Source: Mesorhizobium sp. LNHC252B00 (GTDB lineage: Bacteria; Pseudomonadota; Alphaproteobacteria; Rhizobiales; Rhizobiaceae). Taken from it: a DNA stretch of 38,202 nt. The notes beneath the pieces were generated by a model, which made no database searches, was not told where the DNA came from, and saw nothing but the letters and a program-made list of their open reading frames with translations. Made by a program: the position numbers and the translations under genes. The stretch spans positions 80,561 to 118,762 of the forward strand of contig NZ_AYWO01000009.1 of the NCBI RefSeq assembly GCF_000502955.1, read 5' to 3'. Shown piece after piece: positions 22,234 through 31,600 of this stretch. The stretch's first letter is position 1; every line of letters begins with the position of its first letter.

Positions 22234-22509
22234 ATGGACGACAAACCTTTTGAAGTGCCGGTCGTCGTCGAACTTGGCCACGTCGGCAAATATCGCCATA
22301 TCCGCAGCGCCAAGGAGGCGGCGGAATGCTTGATGACCGTGTGGCCGCTCAATCGCGGGCCGCGCCATCGTGATGCCCTCGACACTTGCCTCAAAGTGCT
22401 GGAAGGTTATCGTTCGACAGCGGATGCGCGCCGGGCGCTGATCGAAGCTGCCAAGGAATCGGAAGTTCTGGTGCCCGACGACAAACTGCCCGACGACCGG
22501 CTGCATTGA
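22234..22509 (+). CDS. DUF982 protein
   Basis: The 91-residue product matches the Rhizobiales-restricted DUF982 family: FEVPVVVELGHVGKYRHIRSAKEAAECLMTVWP, then GPRHRDALDTCLKVLEGYRSTADARRALIEAAKES. The function of the family is unknown. It precedes the DUF2188 gene by 29 bases and probably shares its transcript. Confidence 0.87.
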   Translation: MDDKPFEVPVVVELGHVGKYRHIRSAKEAAECLMTVWPLNRGPRHRDALDTCLKVLEGYRSTADARRALIEAAKESEVLVPDDKLPDDRLH

Positions 22510-22538
22510 GCGGTCGGACCTTTCAACTGGAGGCTTTC

Positions 22539-22778
22539 ATGGCGAAACTGACTTACAAGATCGTCGAGCATGACGGCGGCTGGGCCTACAAGGTTGGAGC
22601 GACCTTCTCGGAGACGTTTCCCACCCATCAGGACGCATTGCGCGCCGCCGAAATCGCTTCGGCCGAGCAACGGATCGCCGGAGCCACGGACGGCATCCAG
22701 TACGAGGATGCCGATGGCGAATGGCATGAGGAACTGGCCGACGGTCGGGATCGGCCGCAGACAGAGGTTTCCGATTAA
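22539..22778 (+). CDS. DUF2188 protein
   Basis: The 79-residue protein has the DUF2188 layout: YKIVEHDGGWAYKVG, SETFPTHQDALRAAEIASAEQR, and IQYEDADGEWHEE. The start at 22539 follows GGAGG; a longer open frame exists but is not supported. These small proteins are widespread and of unknown function. Confidence 0.8.
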   Translation: MAKLTYKIVEHDGGWAYKVGATFSETFPTHQDALRAAEIASAEQRIAGATDGIQYEDADGEWHEELADGRDRPQTEVSD

Positions 22779-22870
22779 GTCTACAGTCAATTTTTGGCTG
22801 CATTGAGCGGGACGCCAGCCGCAGACGTCCGGAGAGGAAACGTCCCGCAGCCAGCAGCCGCTACGTGGCC

Positions 22871-23152
22871 CTATTTGCCGCAGTACTGATCGTTGACGTT
22901 CTGCCTGGAATTAGCGTCTGGACCGGGCGTGTGATCGGCACATGGGCCAATCCCGCCGGTGTTGCCCAAAGTGTTCAACCCGGACCTATCTGCATTGATG
23001 CTGCCGGTGGTGTTGGTATCGACAGCCGTCCGATCTTGATTGCCGAACAACCACCAGCGATGGTTGGAATAGTTGCTGTCCGACGACTGCGCCATCGCCG
23101 ATGTGGCGAGACCGATGGTCAGGACGGATGCTGCGAGAAGTTTTGTGTACAT
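22871..23152 (-). CDS. small secreted hypothetical protein
   Basis: The 93-residue product has a signal peptide (MYTKLLAASVLTIGLATSAMA) and a polar mature chain rich in Asn, Asp, Ser and Gly (NHRWWLFGNQDRTAVDTNTTGS). Two cysteines lie near the C-terminus. GGAG lies eight bases before the ATG at 23152, which rejects the long open frame upstream. Function unknown. Confidence 0.75.
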   Translation of the reverse strand: MYTKLLAASVLTIGLATSAMAQSSDSNYSNHRWWLFGNQDRTAVDTNTTGSINADRSGLNTLGNTGGIGPCADHTPGPDANSRQNVNDQYCGK

Positions 23153-23204
23153 CGCTTTTACTCCTATCTTGGTCGCCTTGGAGCGACAGGATAAAAGCCA
23201 GCAG

Positions 23205-24218
23205 TCAGCCGAACGGTTGCTTGAAATTGTCGTGAAGCCGATTTGATGTCGGATCGGAGAACGCACGGGTCGCAAGGCGTTTGATGAAGGCAATGACCCG
23301 GTCCGGCTCGACGAATTGAGGCATGTGGCCGAGGCCGTCGATCGTTTCAAAATCAAGTCTTTCGATCCTGCTCCGCAATGGCTCGCCATGGGTACGGACA
23401 TCGATGACACGGTCGGCTGTTCCGAAAAGAATGCCGGCCGGCATGACGATCTCGCCATAACACCGCTCGATGCGACCGAGATCTTGCTCGACCGCGACGA
23501 CATCGGAGGACGTGGCGTAGAAATGGCCTGGCCTCAGCCCGAGCCAGCCACCTGCGTCGACCATGTAGTCAGCAGGAAACACCTGCGGCGCGAAGATGAA
23601 TTCCATTGTCGGCCGCGCATATCGCAGACTTGTCGGTATCGCCATGGTGTAAGCCATGATCCAGCGCCGCAGGCGTGAGGGGATATAGAGCAAGCCGGAC
23701 CTTTCGCGCATGCCGGCTTCCGGATGAGTCAATGGCGCCAAAAGCGCGATGCCGGAAATCGCCTCGGGGTGCTCCACGGCCAAGGTCAGCGCGACGGCGC
23801 CGCCCAGCGAGTGGCCGACCACCAGCGGCCTTTCCAACCCCAGGGCTTCAATGAAGCGTCGCACGATCTCGGCCTGTTCGGGCAGCCGACCCGTGGCGCC
23901 GCTCGCGCGCCCCGAATAGCCCGACCCCGGCCGATCGAGCGCGATCAACCGGTAGCCCGGGCCGAACCGCCCGAACAGAGTGTACCGGAAATGATGGAGT
24001 TGAGCGCCAAGCCCGTGCACAAAGACGATCGGCCGCCCCTCACCCTGGTCGACATAATGGATGCGGTTGCCGTCGATCTCGATGAATTTTCCGACCGGCG
24101 GCACCAGCCTTTCGGCTTTGGCCGCGATCCACAGCGTCGCGACCACCAAACTGGCGACCCCCAGGATCGCTATCAGGAGCAGCGTGCCCAAAAGCCATGA
24201 CAGAACCGGCAAGATCAT
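23205..24218 (-). CDS. membrane-anchored alpha/beta hydrolase
   Basis: The 337-residue protein has an N-terminal membrane helix (about residues 8-32) and an alpha/beta-hydrolase domain: FVHGLGAQLHHFRY oxyanion loop, nucleophile elbow GHSLGGAVAL, acidic residue in GTADRVIDV, and catalytic histidine in DGLGHMPQF. It resembles broad-specificity esterases and haloalkane-type hydrolases; the substrate is not predictable. It ends 52 bases from the secreted protein gene on the same strand. Confidence 0.88.
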   Translation of the reverse strand: MILPVLSWLLGTLLLIAILGVASLVVATLWIAAKAERLVPPVGKFIEIDGNRIHYVDQGEGRPIVFVHGLGAQLHHFRYTLFGRFGPGYRLIALDRPGSGYSGRASGATGRLPEQAEIVRRFIEALGLERPLVVGHSLGGAVALTLAVEHPEAISGIALLAPLTHPEAGMRERSGLLYIPSRLRRWIMAYTMAIPTSLRYARPTMEFIFAPQVFPADYMVDAGGWLGLRPGHFYATSSDVVAVEQDLGRIERCYGEIVMPAGILFGTADRVIDVRTHGEPLRSRIERLDFETIDGLGHMPQFVEPDRVIAFIKRLATRAFSDPTSNRLHDNFKQPFG

Positions 24219-24459
24219 CGTTCACCCGCACCTGAGCCCGCATGAGCTTACCTGCCTCCGATCCAGGTGCAACCTTCCCCTCGAACCGCGAGCGCGAAGG
24301 CCGCACACTTCGACGGTCGACTTCTGTGGCGCGGCACCCTGTCGGGCATGCAATGGATATATCTCGGTTTATGGGTGCAGATTGTTCACTGTCCGGGGCG
24401 GCATTGCGGCCGCCGCCGAGCCGCGCTATCTCAGGCTACCCGTCATGCCGGAGCCTTCC

Positions 24460-25200
24460 ATGCCTGAAATCGTAACCGCCGCCATGCTCGTCATCGGCGA
24501 TGAGATTCTGTCTGGCCGAACCAAGGACAAGAACATCGGCCATCTCGCCGATATCATGACGGCGATCGGTATCGACCTGAAGGAGGTGCGCATCGTCCCG
24601 GACGAGGAAGACGAAATCATTGCTGCGGTGAATGCCGTGCGCGCCCGTTACACTTACGTGTTCACCACCGGTGGCATCGGCCCGACGCATGACGACATCA
24701 CGGCCGATTCCGTCTCCAAGGCTTTTGGCGTGCCTTGCGAATACGATGCCAAGGCCTATGCACTGCTGGCGGCAAGCTACGCCGCGCGCGGCATCGAATA
24801 TACGGAGGCCCGCAAACGCATGGCACGCATGCCACGCGGTGCCGATCTCATCGACAACCCGGTGTCCGTTGCACCCGGCTTCCGTATCGGCAACGTCCAT
24901 GTCATGGCCGGTGTGCCGTCGATCTTCCAGGCCATGCTCGACAATGTCGTGCCGACGCTAAAGGCGGGTACGAAAATGCTGTCGGCAACCGTGCCCTGCC
25001 CATTCGGCGAAGGCCTCATCGGCGGGCCGCTTGGCGATATCCAGAAAGCGCATCCGGACACGATCATCGGCTCCTACCCGAAATATGGCGACGGCAAGTT
25101 CTGGACCGAACTGGTCGTGCGTGCCCGCAGCCAGTCGGCCCTGGATGCCGCGCGTGCCGACGTCGAGGCAATGGTCACCGGGTTCAGCAATTCCGGTTGA
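24460..25200 (+). CDS. molybdopterin-binding (MoaB/CinA-type) domain protein
   Basis: The 246-residue product starts with a MoCF-biosynthesis domain: AMLVIGDEILSGRTKDKNIGHLADIM, then YVFTTGGIGPTHDDITADSVSKAFG, the classic TTGGxGPTxDD motif. It ends with a CinA-like extension without the C-terminal amidohydrolase domain. Proteins of this type are often called competence/damage-inducible CinA or MoaB-like; the exact reaction is uncertain. GGAG spaced seven bases selects the ATG at 24460 over 24445. Confidence 0.85.
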   Translation: MPEIVTAAMLVIGDEILSGRTKDKNIGHLADIMTAIGIDLKEVRIVPDEEDEIIAAVNAVRARYTYVFTTGGIGPTHDDITADSVSKAFGVPCEYDAKAYALLAASYAARGIEYTEARKRMARMPRGADLIDNPVSVAPGFRIGNVHVMAGVPSIFQAMLDNVVPTLKAGTKMLSATVPCPFGEGLIGGPLGDIQKAHPDTIIGSYPKYGDGKFWTELVVRARSQSALDAARADVEAMVTGFSNSG

Positions 25201-25280
25201 TCTGTCCAGACCGGAACCAAGCACGTCGCTGCAACGTTTCCTCGGCACGAGTTCGGTAGCTCGCAGATTGAGGGATTATC

Positions 25281-26114
25281 ATGCGCTTCAAAACCATCGT
25301 CGCCATACTGCAGAACGAGCAGGACGCGGAGCGCGTGCTCGACTGCGCCATTCCGCTCGCCACCCGGTTCCAGAGCCATCTGATCGGTATCCACGCCGAA
25401 ACGCTTCCCGTGCCTTACACTTCGGCCACGGGCTTTCCGGACACGGAATTCCTGCAGGTTTCGGCCGACATGAACCGGGAGCGCGCTAAAAAACTGGAAG
25501 CGACTTTCCTCAAGCGTATCGAGGATTCCGGCCTATCCTTCGAGTGGCGAAGCCTTGAGAGCTTTTCGGGCGACAGCGCGCTGACCGGCATTTCGAGCGT
25601 GCGCGCCGCCGATCTGATCATTGCGGCGCAGCGCGAAACGGGCGGTGACCCGAGCGCGGATGTCGACACGCTGGTCTATGATGCCGGCCGCCCGGTGCTG
25701 GTGGTGCCGCATGGGGGGCCGCTGATCACCACCTTCAAACACGTACTGCTCGCCTGGAACGGCAGCAAGGAGGCGGCGCGCGCCGCCTTCGACGCGCTGC
25801 CCTTCATCATCGAAGCCGAGAAGACCGACATATTGGTCATCGACCCGCCTGAAACGCTCGACGACAGTCCGGAGGCCGCCGGCGCCGAAATCGCGTCGGC
25901 GCTGTCGCGCCACGGCGCCACCGTCAGTGTCTCGCTGCAACAGTCGGGCGGCAATTCGATCGACGACATCATCCAGACCAGGATCGCGGAGACCGGCGCC
26001 GATCTGCTGGTGCTCGGCGCCTACAGCCACTCCTGGCTGCGACAACTTCTGTTCGGCGGCGTGACCCGCAGTGTGCTGCGCACCGCGCCAGTGGCAGCCT
26101 TCCTGTCGCGTTGA
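25281..26114 (+). CDS. universal stress protein, tandem UspA domains
   Basis: The 277-residue product has two Usp-like halves. The first runs from MRFKTIVAILQNEQDAERVLDCAIPLA to VLVVPHGG. The second contains HVLLAWNGSKEAARAAFDALPFI and the ATP-loop-like GADLLVLGAYSHSWLRQLLFGGVTRSVLRTAPVA. Such proteins respond to stress or starvation in rhizobia. The start has GAGGGAT upstream. Confidence 0.88.
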   Translation: MRFKTIVAILQNEQDAERVLDCAIPLATRFQSHLIGIHAETLPVPYTSATGFPDTEFLQVSADMNRERAKKLEATFLKRIEDSGLSFEWRSLESFSGDSALTGISSVRAADLIIAAQRETGGDPSADVDTLVYDAGRPVLVVPHGGPLITTFKHVLLAWNGSKEAARAAFDALPFIIEAEKTDILVIDPPETLDDSPEAAGAEIASALSRHGATVSVSLQQSGGNSIDDIIQTRIAETGADLLVLGAYSHSWLRQLLFGGVTRSVLRTAPVAAFLSR

Positions 26115-26208
26115 CGCATGTCGCGCAAAAATGGTCGCGGATTTTGAGACGATGACATGCAGACTTGAAGCGGATCGCATGAATCTGTTTTGATGCGACG
26201 CGTTTGAA
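26115..26208. repeat. dispersed intergenic palindromic element, copy 2
   Basis: It shares GCATGTCgCgCAAAA, TGG, TTTTG-GA and GACATGCA with 22087-22175 and also ends in an imperfect CGCAT/ATGCG arm and GACGCGTTT. It has lost the T tract. Confidence 0.55.
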
Positions 26209-26238
26209 GTCCACAGCGATCGCTCAGGCCTGCCCTGG

Positions 26239-26282
26239 CCAAGACCCCTGCTCTTGCCAAGACCGCCGCTCTTGCCAAGACG
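26239..26282. repeat. 18-bp tandem repeat, about 2.4 copies
   Basis: CCAAGACC plus ten bases ending CTCTTG repeats at 26239, 26257 and 26275. It lies in the gap before the phosphoribosyltransferase gene and shows no coding. Confidence 0.6.
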
Positions 26283-26357
26283 GGGGCTTTCCAGCTAATT
26301 CCGCGCGCATTCCCCTGTTTCTTGCGCGCGATCCCCGCGTGCTGCGGAGTGCGCGAC

Positions 26358-26858
26358 ATGTCCCTTCCCGAAAAAGCCTTTCCGGTCTCCTGGGACCAGT
26401 TCCATCGTGACGCCCGCGCGCTCGCCTGGCGGCTTGCCAGCGCCAACAAGGGCCAATGGAAAGCGATCGTCTGCATCACCCGAGGCGGGCTGGTTCCCGC
26501 TGCGATCATCTCACGCGAACTCGGCATCCGGGTCATCGAGACGGTCTGCGTCGCCTCCTACCATGACTATACCAGTCAGGGGCAGATGCAGGTCCTCAAA
26601 GAGATTACACCGACCTTGCTCACCGAAGATGGTGCCGGCGTGCTGATCATCGACGACCTGACCGACACCGGGAAGACGGCGGGCATCGTGCGCGCGATGA
26701 TGCCGAAGGCGCATTTCGCCACCGTCTATGCCAAGCCGAAAGGCCGGCCGCTGGTCGACACATTCATCACCGAAGTCAGCCAGGACACCTGGATCTATTT
26801 TCCATGGGACATGGGCTTCACCTACCAGAAGCCGATCGCCGAGGACCACGCCGGCTGA
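26358..26858 (+). CDS. gpt: xanthine phosphoribosyltransferase
   Basis: The enzyme converts xanthine or guanine and PRPP to XMP or GMP in purine salvage. The 166-residue product is close to the usual Gpt length and has [28 protein letters not shown], the PRPP-binding loop [17 protein letters not shown], and YFPWDMG near the end. The start at 26358 ([15 protein letters not shown]) matches the family; upstream codons are rejected. The gap to 27070 holds nothing recognisable. Confidence 0.92.
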   Translation: MSLPEKAFPVSWDQFHRDARALAWRLASANKGQWKAIVCITRGGLVPAAIISRELGIRVIETVCVASYHDYTSQGQMQVLKEITPTLLTEDGAGVLIIDDLTDTGKTAGIVRAMMPKAHFATVYAKPKGRPLVDTFITEVSQDTWIYFPWDMGFTYQKPIAEDHAG

Positions 26859-27069
26859 TTCGCAACAACCTGCCTATTACAGATCAGCAGCTTGCACCGG
26901 GCGCTATTTGCTTTCGCAAACGGGCCCGGCAGGCCAGATATTTTGTGAAATCGACATCTATCGACGGAACTCAGCCGGGCGAACGAAATTTTTTACTTTT
27001 ATTGCCGACAATTAGCCGTAAGATTCGTGAGACGGCAAACGATTCCGGAGGCTGGGGCTAGCTTCTTCG

Positions 27070-27558
27070 ATGTTGACGAGGCCAACGACGCATAATCATC
27101 TGGCCGAAAGGGTCCGACGGCTCTTCGGCACGGCCCCGTGCCGGCTGCAGGTTGCCGCCCTACCCTGGCGCGATACCGGAAACGGTGTCGAGATCATGCT
27201 GATCACCAGCCGCGACACCGGCCGCTGGGTATTGCCCAAGGGTTGGCCCGAGGCCAGGGAGCCGCTCTGCGAGGCGGCTGCGCGCGAGGCCGGCGAGGAA
27301 GCTGGACTGCGCGGGACTGTCTCCCATCTCGAAGCCGGCCGTTACTTCTACGCCAAGGTACTGGCTTCCGGCGAAGAAGTGCCGTGCGAGGTCCTGGTGT
27401 TCCCGCTGCACGTCGACAAGGTCGCCGACCGCTGGAAGGAAAAAAACTTCCGCACGCGCAAATGGGTCAGTTCCAGCGAAGCCGTGCGCATGATCAACGA
27501 GCCCGACCTTTGCCAGATCATCGCCTATTTCTGTGCCGACCCGCACAGCTTCCCCTGA
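27070..27558 (+). CDS. DIPP-like Nudix hydrolase
   Basis: The 162-residue product has an exact Nudix box, GWPEAREPLCEAAAREAGEEAGL, following GRWVLPKGWP, the arrangement seen in diphosphoinositol-polyphosphate/diadenosine-polyphosphate hydrolases. VEIMLITSRDTGRWVLPKG and KNFRTRKWVSSSEA are also typical. It probably clears dinucleoside polyphosphates or related alarmones; substrate unproven. Confidence 0.88.
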   Translation: MLTRPTTHNHLAERVRRLFGTAPCRLQVAALPWRDTGNGVEIMLITSRDTGRWVLPKGWPEAREPLCEAAAREAGEEAGLRGTVSHLEAGRYFYAKVLASGEEVPCEVLVFPLHVDKVADRWKEKNFRTRKWVSSSEAVRMINEPDLCQIIAYFCADPHSFP

Positions 27559-27651
27559 AGGGACATTGAACGGCCGCGGCGCCGCGCCTCAACGTGAATG
27601 CTTTGCTAAGGAATCAAAGATACGATTCGGTAGCTCTGGTATTTTTCATCG

Positions 27652-27963
27652 ATGGCGAACCCTGCGAGTCCAAATCCGAACCAGTCCGGCCAGCCCCAGC
27701 GCGAGCATCGTCCGCGCGTGCTCAAGGGCGGGTCGATCATCACCGGAATTTCGAATTCGGAAGTCGGTTGCACGCTGCGCAATCAGCACGAAAGCGGCGC
27801 CGAACTGAAGATACCGCTCGAAGCCCGCGTTCCCGATCGCTTCCTTCTCTATGTGCCGCTCGACGGCATTGCCTATCGATGCGAGGTTCGCTGGCGGCAC
27901 AACGACCGCCTCGGAGTGCAGTTCACCGGCACCGAGCCAAAACCCCGGCTTCACTACGGCTGA
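27652..27963 (+). CDS. PilZ-domain-like protein
   Basis: The 103-residue product has a basic start (QREHRPRVLKGGSI), NSEVGCTLRNQHESGAELKI, then DRFLLYVPLDGIAYRCEVRWRHNDRLGVQFTG. It is a short rhizobial PilZ-type protein and a paralogue of the product of 19309. REHRPR could be the RxxxR motif of cyclic-di-GMP binding, but the second motif is degenerate. Confidence 0.75.
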   Translation: MANPASPNPNQSGQPQREHRPRVLKGGSIITGISNSEVGCTLRNQHESGAELKIPLEARVPDRFLLYVPLDGIAYRCEVRWRHNDRLGVQFTGTEPKPRLHYG

Positions 27964-28084
27964 TCCTGCCTGGACCTGGTGTGGCAAGCTTGGGCCTCAG
28001 CTTAGATCCACTGGCGAGCCTTGCCGCATCCACGTTTCCCATTGGGCGGCAAATTGCGATCCCCGCGCCGGCTTTCTATCCCCG

Positions 28085-28093
28085 TTATCCACA
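28085..28093 (+). promoter_or_regulatory. DnaA box upstream of nrdJ
   Basis: TTATCCACA is a perfect match to the DnaA consensus. It lies about 245 bp upstream of the nrdJ promoter. In some bacteria DnaA controls ribonucleotide reductase genes; here that link is only suggested by one box. Confidence 0.4.
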
Positions 28094-28142
28094 TGTGTGA
28101 CACACAAGATGTTGGGGTCACAAAAGCTACGCAAACGAATCC

Positions 28143-28172
28143 TTGACGGCGCAAAACGAGTCGCCTTTTATA
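28143..28172 (+). promoter_or_regulatory. sigma-70-like promoter upstream of a short terminator
   Basis: TTGACG and TTTATA stand 18 bases apart (17 if TTTTAT is used). It points at a terminator hairpin only about 50 bases downstream. Confidence 0.5.
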
Positions 28173-28197
28173 GGCCATGCGCTTCTGTTGAGAGTGC

Positions 28198-28226
28198 GAC
28201 CGGAAAGTTCTGAGCCCGGTCTTTTT
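28198..28226 (+). terminator. intrinsic terminator
   Basis: GACCGG pairs with CCGGTC around twelve bases and five T follow. It would end transcripts from the promoter just upstream or from the PilZ gene at 27652. Confidence 0.65.
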
Positions 28227-28329
28227 CCCGGATTATGTGCGTTTTTGCTCGCATTTCCGCCCGTTTACGAGGCCGGCGGAAGCGTTGGAATTGTGGGGCG
28301 GTTGGGGACAATTGGGACAATTGTCGGGC

Positions 28330-28358
28330 TTGAATAAATTGTCTGTTAACACTATATT
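28330..28358 (+). promoter_or_regulatory. nrdJ promoter
   Basis: TTGAAT and TATATT are exactly 17 bases apart, about 270 bases upstream of the nrdJ start. The -10 lies inside the NrdR box, so repressor binding would directly exclude RNA polymerase. Confidence 0.6.
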
Positions 28359-28364
28359 TAGTGT
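28349..28364 (+). promoter_or_regulatory. NrdR box over the nrdJ -10
   Basis: ACACTATATTTAGTGT matches the NrdR consensus ACACWATATATWGTGT at all but one position. NrdR represses ribonucleotide reductase genes when dATP is high. A second, degenerate site lies 29 bases downstream. Confidence 0.8.
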
Positions 28365-28377
28365 TTGCAGGTAGGTT

Positions 28378-28393
28378 CGACGCTAGATAGTGT
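28378..28393 (+). promoter_or_regulatory. second, degenerate NrdR box
   Basis: The 16-mer ending AGATAGTGT keeps the right half of the consensus. Start-to-start distance from the first box is 29 bp, close to the roughly three turns usual for paired boxes. Confidence 0.45.
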
Positions 28394-28628
28394 GAATTTT
28401 CCCTCAAGTGAGGGAATCGAAAAAAATCAGTTTTGAGGGACCCGTAGGGTTCGCCAGCGCGTTGGACAGTAACTTCGCAAGGAGTTTTGACCAGCAGGGT
28501 CGGCGGAGACCGCGAAATGGAGAGCCGGCCGTTTTCGAACGCCGGCAGACGGCGGACATGCGCGTTTCGCATTGGGGGCAGAAATCCCCTGACGAAAGCG
28601 CTATATGTAGACAAAAGGGACCGGACCA

Positions 28629-31600
28629 ATGCGCATCGAGCGTCGTTTCACCAAGCCAGGACAATCTGCCTATGCGGAGATCGAATTCCGCAAGGCGCTT
28701 TCGGAGATCAAGAATCCGGATGGTTCGGTGGTGTTCCGCTTGGACAACATCGATGTGCCGGCGCAATTCTCCCAGGTTGCCGCCGACATCCTGGCGCAGA
28801 AGTATTTCCGCAAGGCAGGTGTCCCCGCGCGCCTGAAGAAGGTCGAGGAGAACGACGTCCCCTCCTTCCTGTGGCGCTCCGTCGCCGACGAGGCCGAACT
28901 TGCCAAGCTGCCGGAAGCCGAGCGCTACGGCTCCGAGATCGACGCCCGCCAGGTGTTCGACCGGCTGGCCGGTACATGGACCTATTGGGGCTGGAAGGGC
29001 GGCTACTTCAAGGCGTCGGAGGAAGACGCGCGCGCCTTCCGTGACGAGCTTGCCTATATGCTGGCGACGCAGCGCGTGGCGCCGAATTCACCGCAATGGT
29101 TCAACACCGGCCTGCACTGGGCTTATGGCATCGACGGCCCGAGCCAGGGCCACTTCTATGTCGACCCGTTCACCGGCAAGCTGACCAAGTCGAAATCCTC
29201 CTACGAGCATCCGCAGCCGCACGCCTGCTTCATCCAGGGCGTGCAGGACGACCTCGTCAACGAGGGCGGCATCATGGACCTCTGGGTGCGTGAAGCGCGT
29301 CTGTTCAAATATGGCTCCGGCACCGGCTCCAACTTCTCGCTGCTGCGTGGCGAAGGCGAAAAGCTGTCGGGCGGCGGCCGCTCGTCCGGCCTGATGAGCT
29401 TCCTCAAGATCGGCGACCGCGCGGCAGGCGCCATCAAGTCGGGCGGCACGACGCGCCGCGCCGCCAAAATGGTCATCGTCGACGCCGACCACCCCGATAT
29501 CGAGGAATTCATCGACTGGAAGGTCAATGAAGAGCAGAAGGTCGCCTCGCTGGTGACCGGCTCCAAGATCGTCAAGAAGCATCTCGAAGCGATCATGAAG
29601 GCCTGCGTCAACTGCGAAGGCAATGGCAACGACTGCTTCGATCCGTCGATCAACTCCGCGCTGAAGCGCGAGATCAAGGCGGCCAAGAAGTCCGCCGTGC
29701 CGGAGAACTACATCTACCGCGTCATCCAGTTCGCCAAGCAGGGCTATTCGTCGATGTCGTTCAAGACTTACGACACCGACTGGGATTCGGATGCCTACCT
29801 CACGGTTTCGGGCCAGAACTCCAACAATTCGGTGTCGCTGAAGGACAATTTCCTGCGCGCTGTCGAGGACGATGGCGACTGGCACCTGACCGCCCGCAAG
29901 GACGGCAAGGTGCTGAAGACGCTGAAGGCCAGGGATCTCTGGGAAAAGATCGGCTATGCCGCCTGGGCATCGGCCGATCCGGGCCTGCATTTCAACACGA
30001 CGATGAACGACTGGCACACCTGCGCTTCCGCCGGAGCGATCCGGGCCTCCAACCCGTGCTCGGAATACATGTTCCTCGACGACACGGCCTGCAACCTGGC
30101 CTCGATCAACCTGCTGCCTTACCGCAATGCCGACGGCACCATCGACATCGCCGCCTACGAGCACACCGTACGGCTGTGGACCATCGTGCTGGAAATCTCC
30201 GTGATGATGGCGCAGTTCCCGTCGAAGGAGATCGCCAAGCAGTCTTATGAATACCGCACGCTCGGCCTCGGCTATGCCAATATCGGCGGCCTGCTGATGA
30301 CCTCGGGCATTCCCTACGATTCCGACGAGGGCCGCGCCATCTGCGCCGCACTCACCGCGATCATGACGGGTGTCGCCTATGCCACATCGGCCGAGATGGC
30401 TTCCGAGCTTGGCGCCTTCGCCGACTACGACCGCAACGCGCAGAACATGTTGCGCGTCATGCGCAACCATCGCCGTGCCGCCTATGGCGAAAAGCAGGGC
30501 TATGAGAAGCTCGCCGTCAATCCGGTGCCGCTGGTCGCTTCCGACCTGAAGCAGCAGGACCTCGCCGCCCACGCCAAGGCCGCCTGGGACCGCGCCATCG
30601 AGCTTGGCGAGGAGCATGGCTACCGCAATGCGCAGGCGACCGTGATCGCGCCGACCGGCACGATCGGCCTGGTCATGGATTGCGACACCACCGGCATCGA
30701 GCCCGACTTCGCCCTGGTGAAGTTCAAGAAGCTCGCCGGCGGCGGCTATTTCAAGATCATCAACCGCGCCGTGCCGGAGGCGCTGCGCACGCTCGGCTAC
30801 TCCGAAGCCCAGATCGGCGAGATGGAGGCTTATGCGGTCGGCCACGGCAATCTCAACCAGGCACCCGCCATCAACCCCGGCGCGCTCAAGGCAAAGGGTT
30901 TCACCGACGAGAAGATCGCGGCGCTCAACGCAGCCTTGAAGTCCGCCTTCGACATCAAGTTCGTCTTCAACCAGTGGACGCTCGGCGCCGACTGGGTGAA
31001 GGAGACGTTCGGCTTCACCGACGAGCAGCTCAACGACTTTTCGTTCGAGATGTTGCCGGCGCTCGGCTTCTCCAGGAAGGACATCGAGGCCGCCAACATC
31101 CATGTCTGCGGTGCGATGACGCTGGAAGGCGCGCCCTTCCTCAAGCCCGAACACCTGGCTGTGTTCGACTGCGCCAGCCCGTGCGGCAAGATCGGCAAGC
31201 GCTCGCTTTCGATCAACAGCCACATCCAGATGATGGCGGCGGCGCAGCCCTTCATCTCCGGCGCCATCTCCAAGACCATCAACATGCCCAACGATGCGAC
31301 GGTGGAAGACGCCAAGGGCGCCTACATGCTGTCGTGGAAGCTGGCGCTGAAGGCCAATGCGCTCTACCGCGACGGCTCGAAGCTGTCGCAGCCGCTCAAC
31401 TCCTCGCTGCTCGCCGATGGCGAGGACGACGAGGACGAAGCTCTCGAGCAGTTGATCGCCGCACCGGCGGCGGCGCGCACGGCGCAGATCACCGAACGGA
31501 TTGTCGAGCGCATCATCGAACGCGTGTCGCGCGAGCAGGAAAAGCTGCCTGGCCGCCGCAAGGGCTACACGCAGAAAGCCAAGATCGGCGGCAACACCAT

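Noticed and set aside
26239..26282. 18-bp tandem repeat as a regulatory iteron array
   Set aside because: Only 2.4 copies, no replication gene nearby and no dyad; more likely a simple tandem duplication.
28394..28628. Cobalamin riboswitch in the nrdJ leader
   Set aside because: No GCCACTG B12 box or clear core was found by eye; only a GCCGGC hairpin is visible. A covariance search would be decisive.
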